Of a stretch of DNA of 64,000 nucleotides, positions 46,629-58,098 are shown piece after piece. The position numbers and the translations under genes were made by a program. Numbering within the stretch: the first letter of the stretch is position 1; every line of letters starts with the position of its first letter. Source of the DNA: Siphonodentalium dalli (taxonomy: Eukaryota; Mollusca; Scaphopoda; Gadilida; Siphonodentaliidae). The stretch lies in contig CP136069.1 in the NCBI GenBank assembly GCA_032622095.1, forward strand, positions 162,305,043-162,369,042, read 5' to 3'. The notes under the pieces are model-generated. The model was not told the origin of the DNA, ran no database searches, and saw nothing but the letters and a program-made list of their open reading frames with translations.

Positions 46629-47027
46629 TTATCCCTTTACCCAACAGAATGGCCCCGTGCCAATGCATTCTCTTATATATGCGAGTCGACCATAGGTCGC
46701 CTCGCATATATAAGAGAATGCATTGGCTTAACACATTAAAAATTATAAAATTGTTAAAGAATGTAAGAAAAAATGGTAAAAAGTGTTAAAAAAGATTTTT
46801 TTTAGGCCAATGCATTCTCTTATATATGCGAGGCGACCTATGGTCGACTCGCATATATAAGAGAATGCATTGGCACAGGGCATAACTGTAACTATCACAA
46901 TGTGGTCAAAGAGCCGGTTCCAATGATACCCATATTTGTATGGTTCTATTGAGACAGACCGAAGATATTTTAGGCTGTTGAAGTTTTATTTGGTCGGTTT
47001 TGGCCGGTTTGTTGGGTAAAGGGTTAA
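46629..47027. mobile_element. piggyBac-like MITE carrying two mirror-image hairpins
   Basis: The ends are ccctttacccaaca (46633-46646) and its complement (47010-47023). The flank is TTAA on the right (47024-47027) and TTAT on the left (46629-46632), fitting piggyBac's TTAA target. Inside are two 69-bp palindromes, 46659-46727 and 46806-46874, each beginning gccaatgcattctcttatat. They are reverse complements of each other around a T/A-rich spacer. There is no ORF. Confidence 0.85.
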
Positions 47028-48297
47028 CCCTATTCATTGTTACAAATATATGATATAGTAATAAGTTCGCGATCGGTTCTCAGCTCCTCAATGTGGGACA
47101 TGACCCTGATATTATGTCCTTAAATTGTGATCGTTGTGTGGCCTTACTTGGTATCTACTGATGGCAATCAAATCATTCGTCGTCTTGAAACCCGAGACGC
47201 TTGCGAAACACAAAGGGCTAAGCTATGACCTGATAACATCATAAATAAGTACAAAATTATCATCTCAGGCTGTCCCATAATCTCCTCACTGCGATCAGCG
47301 ATAGACCCCGAAGCCACGAGAAATAGTTTTCATGGCTGGCTCAACCGATTTTCGTGGCTGGTTAGCTAGCTAAGCCGGCTCAGTCACGACGTTCGTGGCT
47401 GACGAAATATGGCGGCTCAGCCGGCTGAGATGTTATCATTCAGCGTATTTTCGTTTCCGAAATGTTCCTAATCCCCTGTTACCGGTTATAGACGCCGTTT
47501 TTTTAGCGTTTGTGGTGAACCCGTGGAATTCCAGACCACACGTAATCTTTTGATGTTGGGCTTTTCCATTATGGCGAAATTTCACGAAGGACTGGCATGG
47601 ATATACTATGTAGTTTCCCATCTAATCGGTATAAGTAGTTACATTGGGACTTCTGTCGACGTCAGACTGCTGTCATCACTGCCATCTTGCGATATATTCG
47701 AACTATTTTCTATTCTTATGTGTATATATTGACAAATGCCAGTGATGTCTGAGACTGGGTGTGGTCGATATAAACAATTTATATTTTAACCCTTTCAATA
47801 CCGAATGGATGCGCCCTTTCAGTTATATGAAAGCATGCATTGGGATAGTCTATTCCACATTAAGGGGCCGTGTGTTCTGATAATATAACAACCATGCCGT
47901 GTCCATGCGAGTATGCCAATAGTAGGCAATGCAGTTTAGTTCTTTGCGATTCACAGTACAGTTGTGCTTGACATATAAGCCCATGCACACGGCTCAGCCA
48001 TTTTACAATTCCGGCGGCGGAGATTTTTAAATGTGGCTGGCGTTAGATATAATATGGCTGGCGGCGGCTTGTGGCCAATATGGCTGGCGGCGGCGGCGTG
48101 CGATGGCGGCTTCGGGCTCTAATCAGCGAGCACGATTGTCTCATAAACGGACTCGTTATCGTCAATTATTCTAAAAGTTTTTTGGGCCGCCCCATAAAAT
48201 TACAACAAAGAGGTATTCGTAATAATTATCTGTCGTTCAAAATGATAAAGGTGCCTAGTTCTTCAAATTCCTAACGATGCCCTCTCCATGTTTTGAA
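47028..48297. other. Intergenic between the elements and the gene B stop codon
   Basis: 47058-47260 is a direct copy of 49762-49950 in gene B's intron ('ctcctcaatgtggga' or similar, 'ttgcgaaacacaaag', 'gctaagcta'). 47790-47870 is a short R1 copy. 48055-48110 is a GGC-rich run. No polyadenylation hexamer for gene B was evident in the first 250 bp past its stop. Confidence 0.5.
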
Positions 48298-48442
48298 TCA
48301 CGCGATCTCCTCATCACAATCCATAATTGTCAAGATGGGTTTTACTGCTGAAGTCGACAGAACTGAACCAGGTCTCACGTTCGTCGTGTAAGTGGTATTC
48401 TGTGGTGCAGACGAAGTTAACGCAGACACTTTGGCTTCTCTC
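48298..48442 (-). CDS. Gene B last exon: cytoplasmic tail and stop
   Basis: Acceptor acgtttcag lies above 48442; the stop is TGA at 48298-48300. The tail starts GREAKVSALTSS, continues QNTTYTTNVRPGSVLSTSAV and KPI, and ends LTIMDCDEEIA. Relative to gene A, small deletions after the KPI codons remove the stop and extend the protein by 11 residues with an acidic end. Gene A's downstream DNA still contains the similar 'gtgacgaggatatcgcatga', so the two ends derive from the same sequence. Confidence 0.85.
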
Positions 48443-49528
48443 CTGAAACGTAAATCAGCGAAATATAATTTAAATTAAAAAGAGGCTCTGCAAACTCAGT
48501 TACAGTTAAAGATGCCCCATCCGATTTGACACTATAAAACTGCAATTGGTACGTTTTCTATACCAGAAAATAACCAGAGACTACCCATGAGCCAATTATG
48601 AGATTGTGATGGTCATTTGTTGAATTATTTTGTCAGGAGCCGAAAATTACAACAATTGTCTCTAATAAAAAGTGTTTGTGCTTCCGTTTTACAAACGCTT
48701 TAGATAATAAAGAACATTCTGAATTAGGAACTTTTGCATCATTTTCAACATAAAACATATTGATGCTTTTGGGTATTTTCGTGATAGCTGTGCCTTACGA
48801 ATGATGGTGATTGTAAGATTTCAATTATCTTTTGAATGCATGATAAGCTGAAAATTGATTTAGGACATTTTGACTAATTTGGTGTGAAATTGAACATCTT
48901 TAACACCTAGGCCTATGCTGCATGCTATCACATGTTAGGCTCATTAGACCACATTGCTCAGTTGCATATTACAGTTCATAATAAGTTTAAAATTACTCAA
49001 AATTTAACTATGCTCATGAATTGTATTCAAGTTGAATACTTGTCACTAAAACATACATTCTGGTTGGTCAAGAGCTGCTGAGTTTAGTGTTCTATTCACA
49101 AGCATCGCCCACTGACGGGTGAACACATTTTAATGGCAACGTGCATTAAATGTTACAGCGAATGCAGCCAGGACTGGTGTAATCAAGTTCAACAGGAAAG
49201 TTGTTTACTCTATGTAGATACGATCAACATGAAGTCGTTGGGCGCTGTTCCGAGTAACCCCGTCGAGTCATGGACCCACATATATTATCATCAGAAAACT
49301 GATATCGCAATTCATAGCACGTAATACTGATTAAAAGTGCTTTTCGTACAGTGTACAAACTAGTTTCATCCTCAATTCCCTGAATATCCAACTTACCAAA
49401 GTATGTTTTTCTACTAAATAACCAAATATATTGTCTGGACAAATACACTAAAATGAAGATATCAATAACTCCATGTATGATGTAGCACTCTTTAGAACAA
49501 CAATCATGTCATGACTGCGATGACTCAC
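48443..49528 (-). other. Gene B last intron
   Basis: It aligns in reverse with gene A's last intron. It includes an R2 repeat copy at about 49015-49330. The ORF 49133-49324 lies within that repeat and is spurious. Confidence 0.6.
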
Positions 49529-49652
49529 CCTCTAGTATGTATGTAAGCTCCTATTGCAACAACGATAATGGTAATCATTACCACGGCTGCGCATGTAATA
49601 CCCACTATCATTCCTGTCGTCATTCCTCTTTCCTCGTGGTTAGTGGACGAAC
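49529..49652 (-). CDS. Gene B exon: transmembrane helix
   Basis: The exon is 124 bp, identical in length and phases to gene A's TM exon. The stalk is GSSTNHEERG. The hydrophobic run is about 25 residues including MIVGITCAAVVMITIIVVAI, then GAYIHTRG. Acceptor ttcgcag and donor gtgagt are conserved with gene A. It is a type I membrane anchor. Confidence 0.9.
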
Positions 49653-51038
49653 CTGCGAACAAAGGATAAACAAATGTAGAACAATAGACACGTATCGCAC
49701 AATGAACTTCTATTGTTAAAATTACGAATAGGTCAACAAAACTCACAAATACACCATACAGTAATAAGTTGGAGACCCTTCCTCTGGTCCTTAATGTGGG
49801 AGTTGACCGAGATTGTGTCCTTAAATTGTAATCGCCATGTGGCATTAATCTCGTAATATCTTAGTGGAAATCAGATATAATTCGTCGCTGAGAAACACAA
49901 GAATATTGCGAAACACAAAGTGCTAAGCTACACCAGAAAAAAAACATAACTAAGTACAAAACAATCGCGGAAAACAGAACACTTTACAGCGAATAGAAGT
50001 TTGTTCGGTACATTTTCCCACAAACTGACTCATAGTCGTCCATTTTGCAAAAAGGTTTTTCTTATAAGTAGTAATTCATTATTTGACGGGTGTCTATTAT
50101 GGAAAAGTGTGTGATAATAGCCTTTCAGCGCAATCCATTTTATTGTTTTTGTGATGTTCCATTTATTTTTGTCCACAACGTCAATGAAGAGGATAACCCA
50201 CTATTTACTAAATACCTGAACTTATTGACAAGTAATTCCTTTTTGGAAAGTTTCAATAATGTTTAACAAACGACCACAGTCTGTTGAACCTATTATTTGA
50301 ACATTTCCCAACAATGAAGAGGAATATGTCTGCACTTTTATTATTTGTTGGTATGTTGTCTGCTTAGATTCCTGAACGCCCCTGCAGTTGAATAATAGTC
50401 CACTAAAATGTATAATTTTATAACTGAATGTGAGAATCCATTTAGTAGAACATTCAATAGAACATATTATAATACATTTCATCCATCATGATTATGTAGT
50501 TACTTCAATGTTTGAAACAGATCAGTATTCAAGCAGCACGCCTGATTGCAACACGGAACATTCAAATATTATTGCCGAAGTCGGTTGTACCTTTTGAGAA
50601 AAGATGACATATGATCTAATGAAAAATATAGAAATTTAATTAGCACTTAATTAGTGCCGAATTTAAAAATTCTATTGTATAGTTTCGACGAGCAACAAAA
50701 ATTGTTATTGCATGAATATTTCTCAAATAGGATGAGATAAATGACACATTTTGGTGTTTCCCCCAGTGAAAGCTGAGTGAAACAAAGCTAATAGTGATGC
50801 TATATATGTTTTTGTGAACGTAAACGTGGCATAACAAGCAAAATACCAAACACGAGATAGATACATGTGATTAACACAATATGGATGTGGCTAGAGGGTC
50901 TAAGTTGGGGGATTTTATGGTCTCTATTGTGTCTCTTCCCCTATTTCGTGTCTGAAATCTCCTACTGATGTTGTGGTATGATATCTCCAACTGTTTAATA
51001 TTTTGATCAAAATTTAACTGATGTCATGAATTGCATAC
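49653..51038 (-). other. Gene B intron
   Basis: It contains an R1 repeat at about 50190-50480, matching the one in gene A's same intron, and sequence at 49762-49950 that recurs at 47058-47260. It is collinear (reversed) with gene A at both ends. Confidence 0.6.
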
Positions 51039-51194
51039 CTGAACACCCTGATGAATCAATGGTTCCCACACTCGAAGTTGTGAGTCCGTCTGGGCACGAC
51101 TTGCATTCCGCAGATCCTGTTAGTGGCTGATAATATCCTATCTCGCATTCATAGCAAACACCGTCATTTCCAAAAGATCCGACAGGACATCTCT
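51039..51194 (-). CDS. Gene B exon: GCC2/GCC3 module 2
   Basis: The exon is 52 codons, phase 1 at both ends, with acceptor tacacag and donor gtatgc. It reads CPVGSFGNDGVCYECEIG, YYQPLTG, CKSCPDGLTTS and closes with SSGCSG. All cysteines are shared with gene A's exon 22436-22591. Confidence 0.9.
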
Positions 51195-52482
51195 CTGTGT
51201 ATGGAAGGTGTTTTATTGACGTACATCATAGGAGAGTATATATACAACTGTTCTGGTATTTATATGCTTCGTGATCAAATATATTTAATTATGTATATAT
51301 GAACAAAAGGAAGAGATACAGTTAGAGCGCCTAAAAAGAACAAAAACAATAATAAGAGAAAAAATAATCAAAGATAGGAAAAACCCCACAAAAACAAAAC
51401 AACAATAAGCAGACAAAAACAATAGCCAGCACATAATAAATAAGTTATGCAATGCGTACATTGTGCGTAAATAAATTTGGAGAATGAAATATAATTCAGA
51501 TAGTGAGACAGTGAAACTGAAACTCTATGTCGGGATCTGAAGTGTTTTATTGTTCTGCTTTGCTTTTTATTATTTTACTATTTTCTTGATTTTTTGTTCT
51601 AGTTTCGGTTTGGTCAATGTTCCTATATGTTTTTTTCGATTTGATCTAAAACAGCAAATTCAGAGTGCCAAATAATTGGCCCAAAAAAGTTGTGACCAGA
51701 TCGAGCCCTGTTCCCGATCCTTCACAAGTGTTAACATTTGTATACAACCACCCCTTGTCAAGTGTTGTTGCGAAGTTGATATGATGTTGGTAGGGCAAAC
51801 AGATGTTGTATCTTTATTTCTCCTAAAGTTGTCATATATGCGGTGTTTGGATAATCCGAGACAGCGTCTGTATGAAACAGTCAAGAACATATCTTGTTTT
51901 AATATTTTAATATAATGAAGGCGCTGGTCTTTGCGAAACGCTAGGGATTGCCATCTAAATTATGGCCGATTTGCAAGAACCAATACAACAATAAAGAACA
52001 TATATTACACAAATATTTCACAATATACATGTTTTGAATGGTACTTTTGCTTAACAGTATGTTGCCCTACCAGCATCATAGCAACTTTAGTAGGAACCAC
52101 CATCATATAACAATTGAAGGACCACTTAACGAGAATGTATTTATTTATATTGTAACTCGACTGAAAATATTTGTTTCAGAAACCCACTATAAAACAGTCT
52201 AATTTTGATCCCTCTGTGGATTAACTTTTCTAAGTGTAACATAAAAATAGCATCACTAATAAACAGCAAACTATTCTTAGTCATTTCTTCAAGATTTTCA
52301 GTTTCGTGTAGCTGAATTATGCCTGTTGTACATTAAATTATTATTAGTATTAGTATTTAGTCATGACATGCCTTCGTCATAAGCCTAGAATAAATTGACC
52401 AAAGTCGCCTTGGTTTGAATTATGAAAGTGTGAGATGCTGGCAACATTGCATTGATTGTACCACGATTTGTCTTTAAGCCGT

Positions 52483-52870
52483 CTTAAGCTGAGATTATTC
52501 GGTTGATGTGTCAGACATTTAATAGTCGATCGTGATTATTTTCAGTAAGATGTATTTCTGTCTGAACCTTTAAGCAAATAATTTGGTTAAGCCGTCTTAA
52601 GCTGAGATTATTTAGTTGATGTGTCAGACATTTAATAGTCGGCCGAGATATAAAAAAGCAACTTCACACGATGAACCAACTTGTTAGTCAACAATATACA
52701 CATGACGCTCTGGCGACCTGCTCTATGAATAATTTGGTTAAGCCGTCTTAAGCTGAGATTATTTAGTTTATGTGTCAGACACGCAATAGTCGGCCGAGAT
52801 TACAAAAAAAAATTTCACCAAAAATATAAACACACCACACCAACATGACGCTCTGACGACCTGCTCTATC
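52483..52870 (+). repeat. Three tandem repeat units next to LINE sequence
   Basis: Each unit holds taagccgtcttaagctgaga followed by 'ttattt.gtt.atgtgtcagac' and 'aatagtcg.ccg'. Units start near 52483, 52590 and 52740. The last two also share 'acatgacgctctg.cgacctgctctat'. They may be the 3' UTR or promoter monomers of the adjacent minus-strand LINE. Confidence 0.75.
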
Positions 52871-52942
52871 GAAAATATACTTACGCCCATTTTTATCAAC
52901 GATTCTTAAATATATAGTACTATACATGTAGTACCAACATAC

Positions 52943-53560
52943 TCAAAATACACTTACACCCAATTTTACGATTAAAGCTAACGAGCCCCACGTACTACTC
53001 CCACCAAATGCCAATGAAGAACCGACCTTCGAAGTCGATGAAAGTTTATTATTGAGGAGCCTCCAAAACTTATTTTGGTTATGTGCAGAACTTCTCTCAA
53101 CTTCCATTTGTTGGATGTGAAGATAACTGTCAACTGATTTACAGTGGTCTCGTCTGAAATCCCGTTTAGATCGATTATGTGAATCGCCTGGTCGTCCTTC
53201 AGCTGTCCAGCATTCCTGTAATTTCTGATTTTCTGTTTTTAGTTTATCAAGCTCAGAATTCCAATAAGGTCGTAAGTGATCGCGAGGTCGATAGTAATCA
53301 GCAGCTAAAATAATGGTAGCCACTAAGCGGTCGTAAAACGTGCACAGGTCCCGCTTCGTATATAGAACACTTTCGCATAACATCGAACACTCATGGTCTA
53401 ACAAACAACAGTATAGTTCTAAATGTGCACGTTCCCTTGCAAAATGTTTTCTAGTGGTATGTTGTTGAAGAGTTTCACTGGATATGGACAAAGAACATAC
53501 GACAGGGAGATGATTCGAAGTCTTGTGTGCACTAACATATATCTCCTCGCGGAAACCGGA
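52943..53560 (-). pseudogene. LINE fragment: end of endonuclease and linker before RT (minus strand)
   Basis: Reading down from about 53560: SGFREEIYVSAHKTSNHLPV contains the S-N/D-H-x-P box that ends an APE-type LINE endonuclease, then an open 182-codon frame with RPYWNSELDKLKTENQKLQE and a coiled, charged linker typical of CR1/Jockey-like ORF2. RT is absent; the frame ends at 52943, close to the tandem repeat. Both ends are truncated. Confidence 0.8.
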
Positions 53561-54118
53561 TGGGAACCCCTCACCATACGCCGCAAAATTTCAAGCTCCG
53601 TCTCTTTTATAAAATGATGACCAGCCTAGCTCCTCCTTATTTCAAAATCGGATGCTACCCAACAAACGTTGAAATAACAAATATTAATACAGGACAGGCC
53701 AATTCCATGAAGTTCGACTCCGCTGCATTCAAGAAATCCTTCATTCCCCCGACAATAGGCCTCAGGAATAATTTCCACCCGAACGAAGCACCATACGCAT
53801 CCGTGGCATCATTCACAAAGACCATAAATGGGACTAGAGAGGGAGTTTCCCGACATTATTATGCAGCTAATGCCAGAGAAACAGATTTACCACACCCGCT
53901 TCAGACTCAACTGCAGTAATTTAAATTATCATAACTGCACAAATTTCATCGCCGAACACTCGTACTGTCCATGTGGACACATTGAGGACAACGACCATTA
54001 CCTCATTATCTGCGATATATATGCATCCGAAAGGAATTCACTTCTCCGGTCATTAATTTATACCTGCAACTTTACAACACATAAGCTTGATCAGAGAAGA
54101 ATAGAAATTCATCTTTAG
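53535..54118 (+). pseudogene. LINE fragment: C-terminus of RT ORF (plus strand)
   Basis: The plus-strand reading begins ETGWEPLTIRRK, shifts frame, and continues FKLRLFYKMMTSLAPPYFK, then the long tail domain. After a second shift it ends with TRFRLNCSNLNYHN, HSYCPCGHIEDNDHYLIICD and ERNSLLR. The C-x-C...H-x4-C cluster is the usual last motif of this LINE ORF2 type. Two frameshifts make it a pseudogene. Confidence 0.8.
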
Positions 54119-55095
54119 GACAAAGCGTTTCGCCAACGAAGTGTGTACATCGCCACGTTACAAATCCAATATTATCAGACTAACGAGAACAATGAAGATA
54201 TAGCAATAACTCGCGCGAATAACAATGTCTTTAAGTCCGTTGGAGTTAGGTCAGCGTTTCATTCAAAAACCCTAACAACTCATTCTAAAAAAAACTAACA
54301 ACTCATTCTAAAAAAAAACCTAACTGTGATAACCCAATGACGAGTCTAAGCTCCTTCCTTTCTCATTCTTATCTCAGACTTATACCTTATTATCATGATC
54401 TGTCTCTTCTCATCAACATTTTTAGCAGCAACAACAACAACCCACAATTCTATGGAACTCTCTTGAATGTGATGCGTTATTATATAGATAAAAAAATTAA
54501 TCAAAAGACCCACTTATGTCTCAATTAGATGTATTTAACAGATAAATTATCAATAATAAGTTAATTACAAGAAGTGGAAAGAAAATATATATCTATTGGA
54601 CGTCTTTGCGACTTAAAATATTATTCTACATTTCTGAGCCAATACAGATACCCTAGGGCAGAGATAGACCATCACTTTTTATACCTAGCCAACATATTTC
54701 TTCCTTGTATCATATACACAATTAAATAATGCCATTATGTGACGTGCATTGACCAATCCCATCTCCCGAGAGCGGCTACACAAAACGACAGTCATGTCTG
54801 AATTAAAATGTTATATCTTACAACAGAAAAGCAGACCATCACTCTCTCGCTAGGTGGGATTGATAAAAACTGATTCCCGGAAACGACTCATATAAGCCCC
54901 ACACGCCTGATGTCGAATCCGGTTCATGGTATTATATACTAGTTCTGATGTAATTTCTATTGCATTATTCATGGAACAAATAATATTTAAACTAAAAGAG
55001 ACGATCATGGAATTTTTGCTCGCCTGACAAAATTAAAAATATGTTCTTTTAAAAGTTGAAATGTTTCAATTAGAGGTTCATGTATACAATCTAAT
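54119..55095. other. Intron stretch with nothing coding
   Basis: Possible remains of the LINE 3' region up to about 54330 (AT-rich, 'caactcattctaaaaaaaa' occurs twice). The rest is unrecognised until collinearity with gene A resumes near 54965. Confidence 0.5.
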
Positions 55096-55195
55096 TATGT
55101 CTGGTGTGTGTATATAAAACATACAAATTGTAGTTGTATAGTGTCATATCGGATGGGCCATCTGTGATGTTGTGTGAGAAGATAGTGTTGCTGAC

Positions 55196-55351
55196 CTGTA
55201 CACTCATCCACACTGATGCAGTTGTCCTCCATCGTGGTGGTGCCGTCCGGACAATACTTGCACGATGTCGATCCCTCCTGGTCCTGGTATTGTCCAATTT
55301 CACATGGAAAGCAAACGCTGCCAGCCGCCATCGTTCCAACTGGACAAACGG
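55196..55351 (-). CDS. Gene B exon: GCC2/GCC3 module 1
   Basis: The exon is 52 codons, phase 1 at both ends, with acceptor tctgtag and donor gtcagc. It reads CPVGTMAAGSVCFPCEIG, QYQDQEG, CKYCPDGTTT and ends DECTG. There is one additional Cys in MEDNCISVDEC compared with gene A (Arg). An odd cysteine could change disulfide pairing or link to a partner. Confidence 0.9.
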
Positions 55352-57906
55352 CTACAGACAAAAGCAATGTATTTTTTGTGAACATAACAAACGTTCACAG
55401 ATAATGGTTGTGTTAAAATGTATCAGTCCGCATGCGCACAAACTCAAAGTGGCATTCAACAAATAGCGTGCGTGTTATTTTCTATTGTTCTGGACATCAA
55501 CAGAGTCTTCTCAATTAGTGGGGTTACTTAGGTTCTTGCAATCTCGCGATTTGGTGACTATAGAGCACAACAGTTCAAACACACACATATGCTTTTAATA
55601 ATTATCCTTTTTTGGAGGGGTTAAGCAGATGGAGGTCCGATTTATTTTATGACTCAAAGGTAAAATGTCCGAGACAGCACCTGACATGAGTATCATTATC
55701 ACATAACTGGTTTATTGTCCACGGTGGCAAAAGGATGTAAATGATAACAATTGAATTAAGCTAGCCCATTGTACCTTTAACATCTCACAGTTCACTGAGC
55801 CTAGTTTTACTCTTATTTAATCTGCGACAAGGGGAGTTAGTCAACAGAGGCAAGTAGAAATCGACTGATACTAACCTCTGTAAAATCTCGAATCATAATA
55901 AAATGATAAGTAGTTTCATGCAGACTCTGATGTAAATGTATCCATATGAGGAATTGGTGGAACCATCCTAGCAGATCGTGAGTTGGGATTTATTTTCTGT
56001 TATTATAGCTCTGTTTTGTTTTGCTATTAACAATTTAATCCGTTCTATACTAAATAGTCATTGATGAGTAGTTATCCAATACGAAATGTTCAGATAATAA
56101 GTTCATCAACCGATCATAGGTCGTTTGTTGAACTGAACATTTCTGAACAATTCCCACCAATGAATAGGATACATTCTGCACTTTCTATTATCAGTCGCCT
56201 GTTTTTATTTCTTGAACGTCCCTACATATAATAATAGACACTACCAATGTGTAGATTTAGATATGACGGAAGAATCCAGTTTAGTAAATAAAGGTTAAAG
56301 ATATATTCAGTGTTTGATCTGGTAGGATGACAACAACAATAATGATGTAACTAAATTTAGCGTCACAAATGACTAACTCGTCTGTGAAAATATGACAAAA
56401 ACACCATGTAACACTCACATCCCTATTATAAGTTGGAGAGGGGATAATGGCATACATTGCATAAGGAAAATGGACAGTTTAAATGTTTAAGTAATACTAT
56501 ATGTCAACCCAGAGAACCATGTGAAGTTTGGATAAATCGAATGTGAAATGATGATTATAGGGTGACGAAGGATTTGGTGATACAAAGAACAAAATCATAG
56601 ATGCCTGCCAGCGGCCATGTTTTAATCGAGAATCATTCAAGATCGATAGCTCCCACTTAGAGGTGACCCTAAACATGCCTCTCAAATAAATGTGGGCTCC
56701 ATGGTGTACCAATTAATTTAAATATGAAATACAAGATATCCACTGATCTATAGGTCTTATCGATTAATGTTGGTTGTATGGCATGCCACATTATTTAGTC
56801 ATGCAAAGAGTAAAATACAAGATAGCTCCAATAATTGTGGGGTGTAGTGTGTGTCAATGGATCTAAATGTGAAATCCAAGATGTTTTTGTTATCAAATTT
56901 CGGAAACAAATTGTAAGCTCCAAGCTAGATGTCACCCCGTAGATCCATATGAAGTTTGGTGATGATCGGATGAGGGATATGCATGTATGGTGTGCCAAAA
57001 GGCAATTGGTGACAAACTAAAACTGGAGTGACATCTTATGGCAATAATGATATATTATAATCTAACTGTTAAATTATGTACATAATATTACGTGTAATTA
57101 GGAGTAATCTCACATTTGATATCTTAGTTTACGTCTGGAGAAGACCCGAACTTTTGCAGAGTTTGTGAGGTCAAATGAGTTTTTATTCTATTGAAATTAT
57201 GTAAATATTGTGATAAAATATATTTTACACATTAAAGTACTGCTTTCAGTTGATAACTCTTGTGTCGTTCAGAACAAATATTTATCTCTATGGAATAATC
57301 TGGGTTACTTTCTACTTCGACATATACAAGTATTATCCCTACCGATTTCACTAGCTGGATTACATCGAAGGAAACTTGTACTACTGTTACATATGCGATT
57401 GTATTTTAATAAATAGTAATTGTGCTCTTATAGCGCGTATTCCCAATGCCAGATGGGGCCTGCGCTCTTCACATTATTACCCCAGATGTTACCATTTTAC
57501 AAGAACTTCACAGGCGGCTTACGCTTACCTAACAACCAGGTCCCTATTTCTCGTCTAGGTACGTCGAAGCGAGTAGAGTACAAGTGACCTTGCCCAAAGG
57601 TCAGTCACAACATGGCGCGAGATTTGAAATAGCGTGTGGCTCTACAGCACATAGCGCTTAATCCGACCAAGCCACTGTTGCGGAGACGTGGTCAAGGCAC
57701 TGTAAACACTGGGCTACAACTTCCACAATATTATATGTCGATCTATAAAGGACAATATGTCCTCGCGAATTAAATATCCGAAACGTTATACAAAGCACCG
57801 AGAAACTAGAATACATCTTTAAATGTTATGAATCGTGTTTAGTGAACAGGGTAGGGTGTGTATAGTCCCATGTGTGCAGAAGGGCTTCACGTTTTAGCAA
57901 ACTCAC
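55352..57906 (-). other. Gene B intron
   Basis: It contains an R1 copy at about 56040-56300 (sense to the gene). About 56497-56998 holds two diverged copies of a repeat with 'gtgaagtttgg' and 'gatagctcc'. The part near 55640-55870 aligns with gene A intron 19700-20000. No exon is recognised. Confidence 0.55.
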
Positions 57907-58098
57907 CACACAAGCTATCCGAGCTCACAGATCCTTCTTGACATACACTCAACGCTTCTGTTAGGGCTGCTGAAGTGGGCGTGTACGCAGTGCCATCCAC
58001 ATGCAACGCCAGGTACGTGTCGGTGTTGTTCAACAGATCGAATACAGAATCCTCCATGGATATTATTGTTTCTAGTGTCTCGTTTACCGCCGTGGCAC
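57907..58098 (-). CDS. Gene B exon: second half of the unnamed extracellular region
   Basis: The exon is 64 codons, phase 1 at both ends, with acceptor tatgcctag and donor gtgagt. It reads RATAVNETLETIISMEDSV, LHVDGTAYTPTSAALTEAL, SVCQEG and DSLC. Both sequons (NET, NNT) are kept. The length equals gene A's exon 18564-18755, with about ten replacements and no gaps. Confidence 0.87.

Larger units (their letters stand above)
51195..55195 (-). other. Gene B intron (4 kb) with flipped block, tandem repeat and LINE fragments
   Basis: From low to high: unrecognised sequence to about 51530, the block 51535-52480 shared with gene A in the wrong relative orientation, three copies of a repeat (52483-52870), LINE pieces (52943-54120), unrecognised AT-rich DNA, then about 54965-55195, which is collinear with gene A's intron start. 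Confidence 0.65.

Noticed and set aside
55134-55466. 110-codon plus-strand ORF
   Set aside because: It is the antisense shadow of gene B's GCC2/GCC3 exon; cysteine spacing and splice sites support the minus strand.
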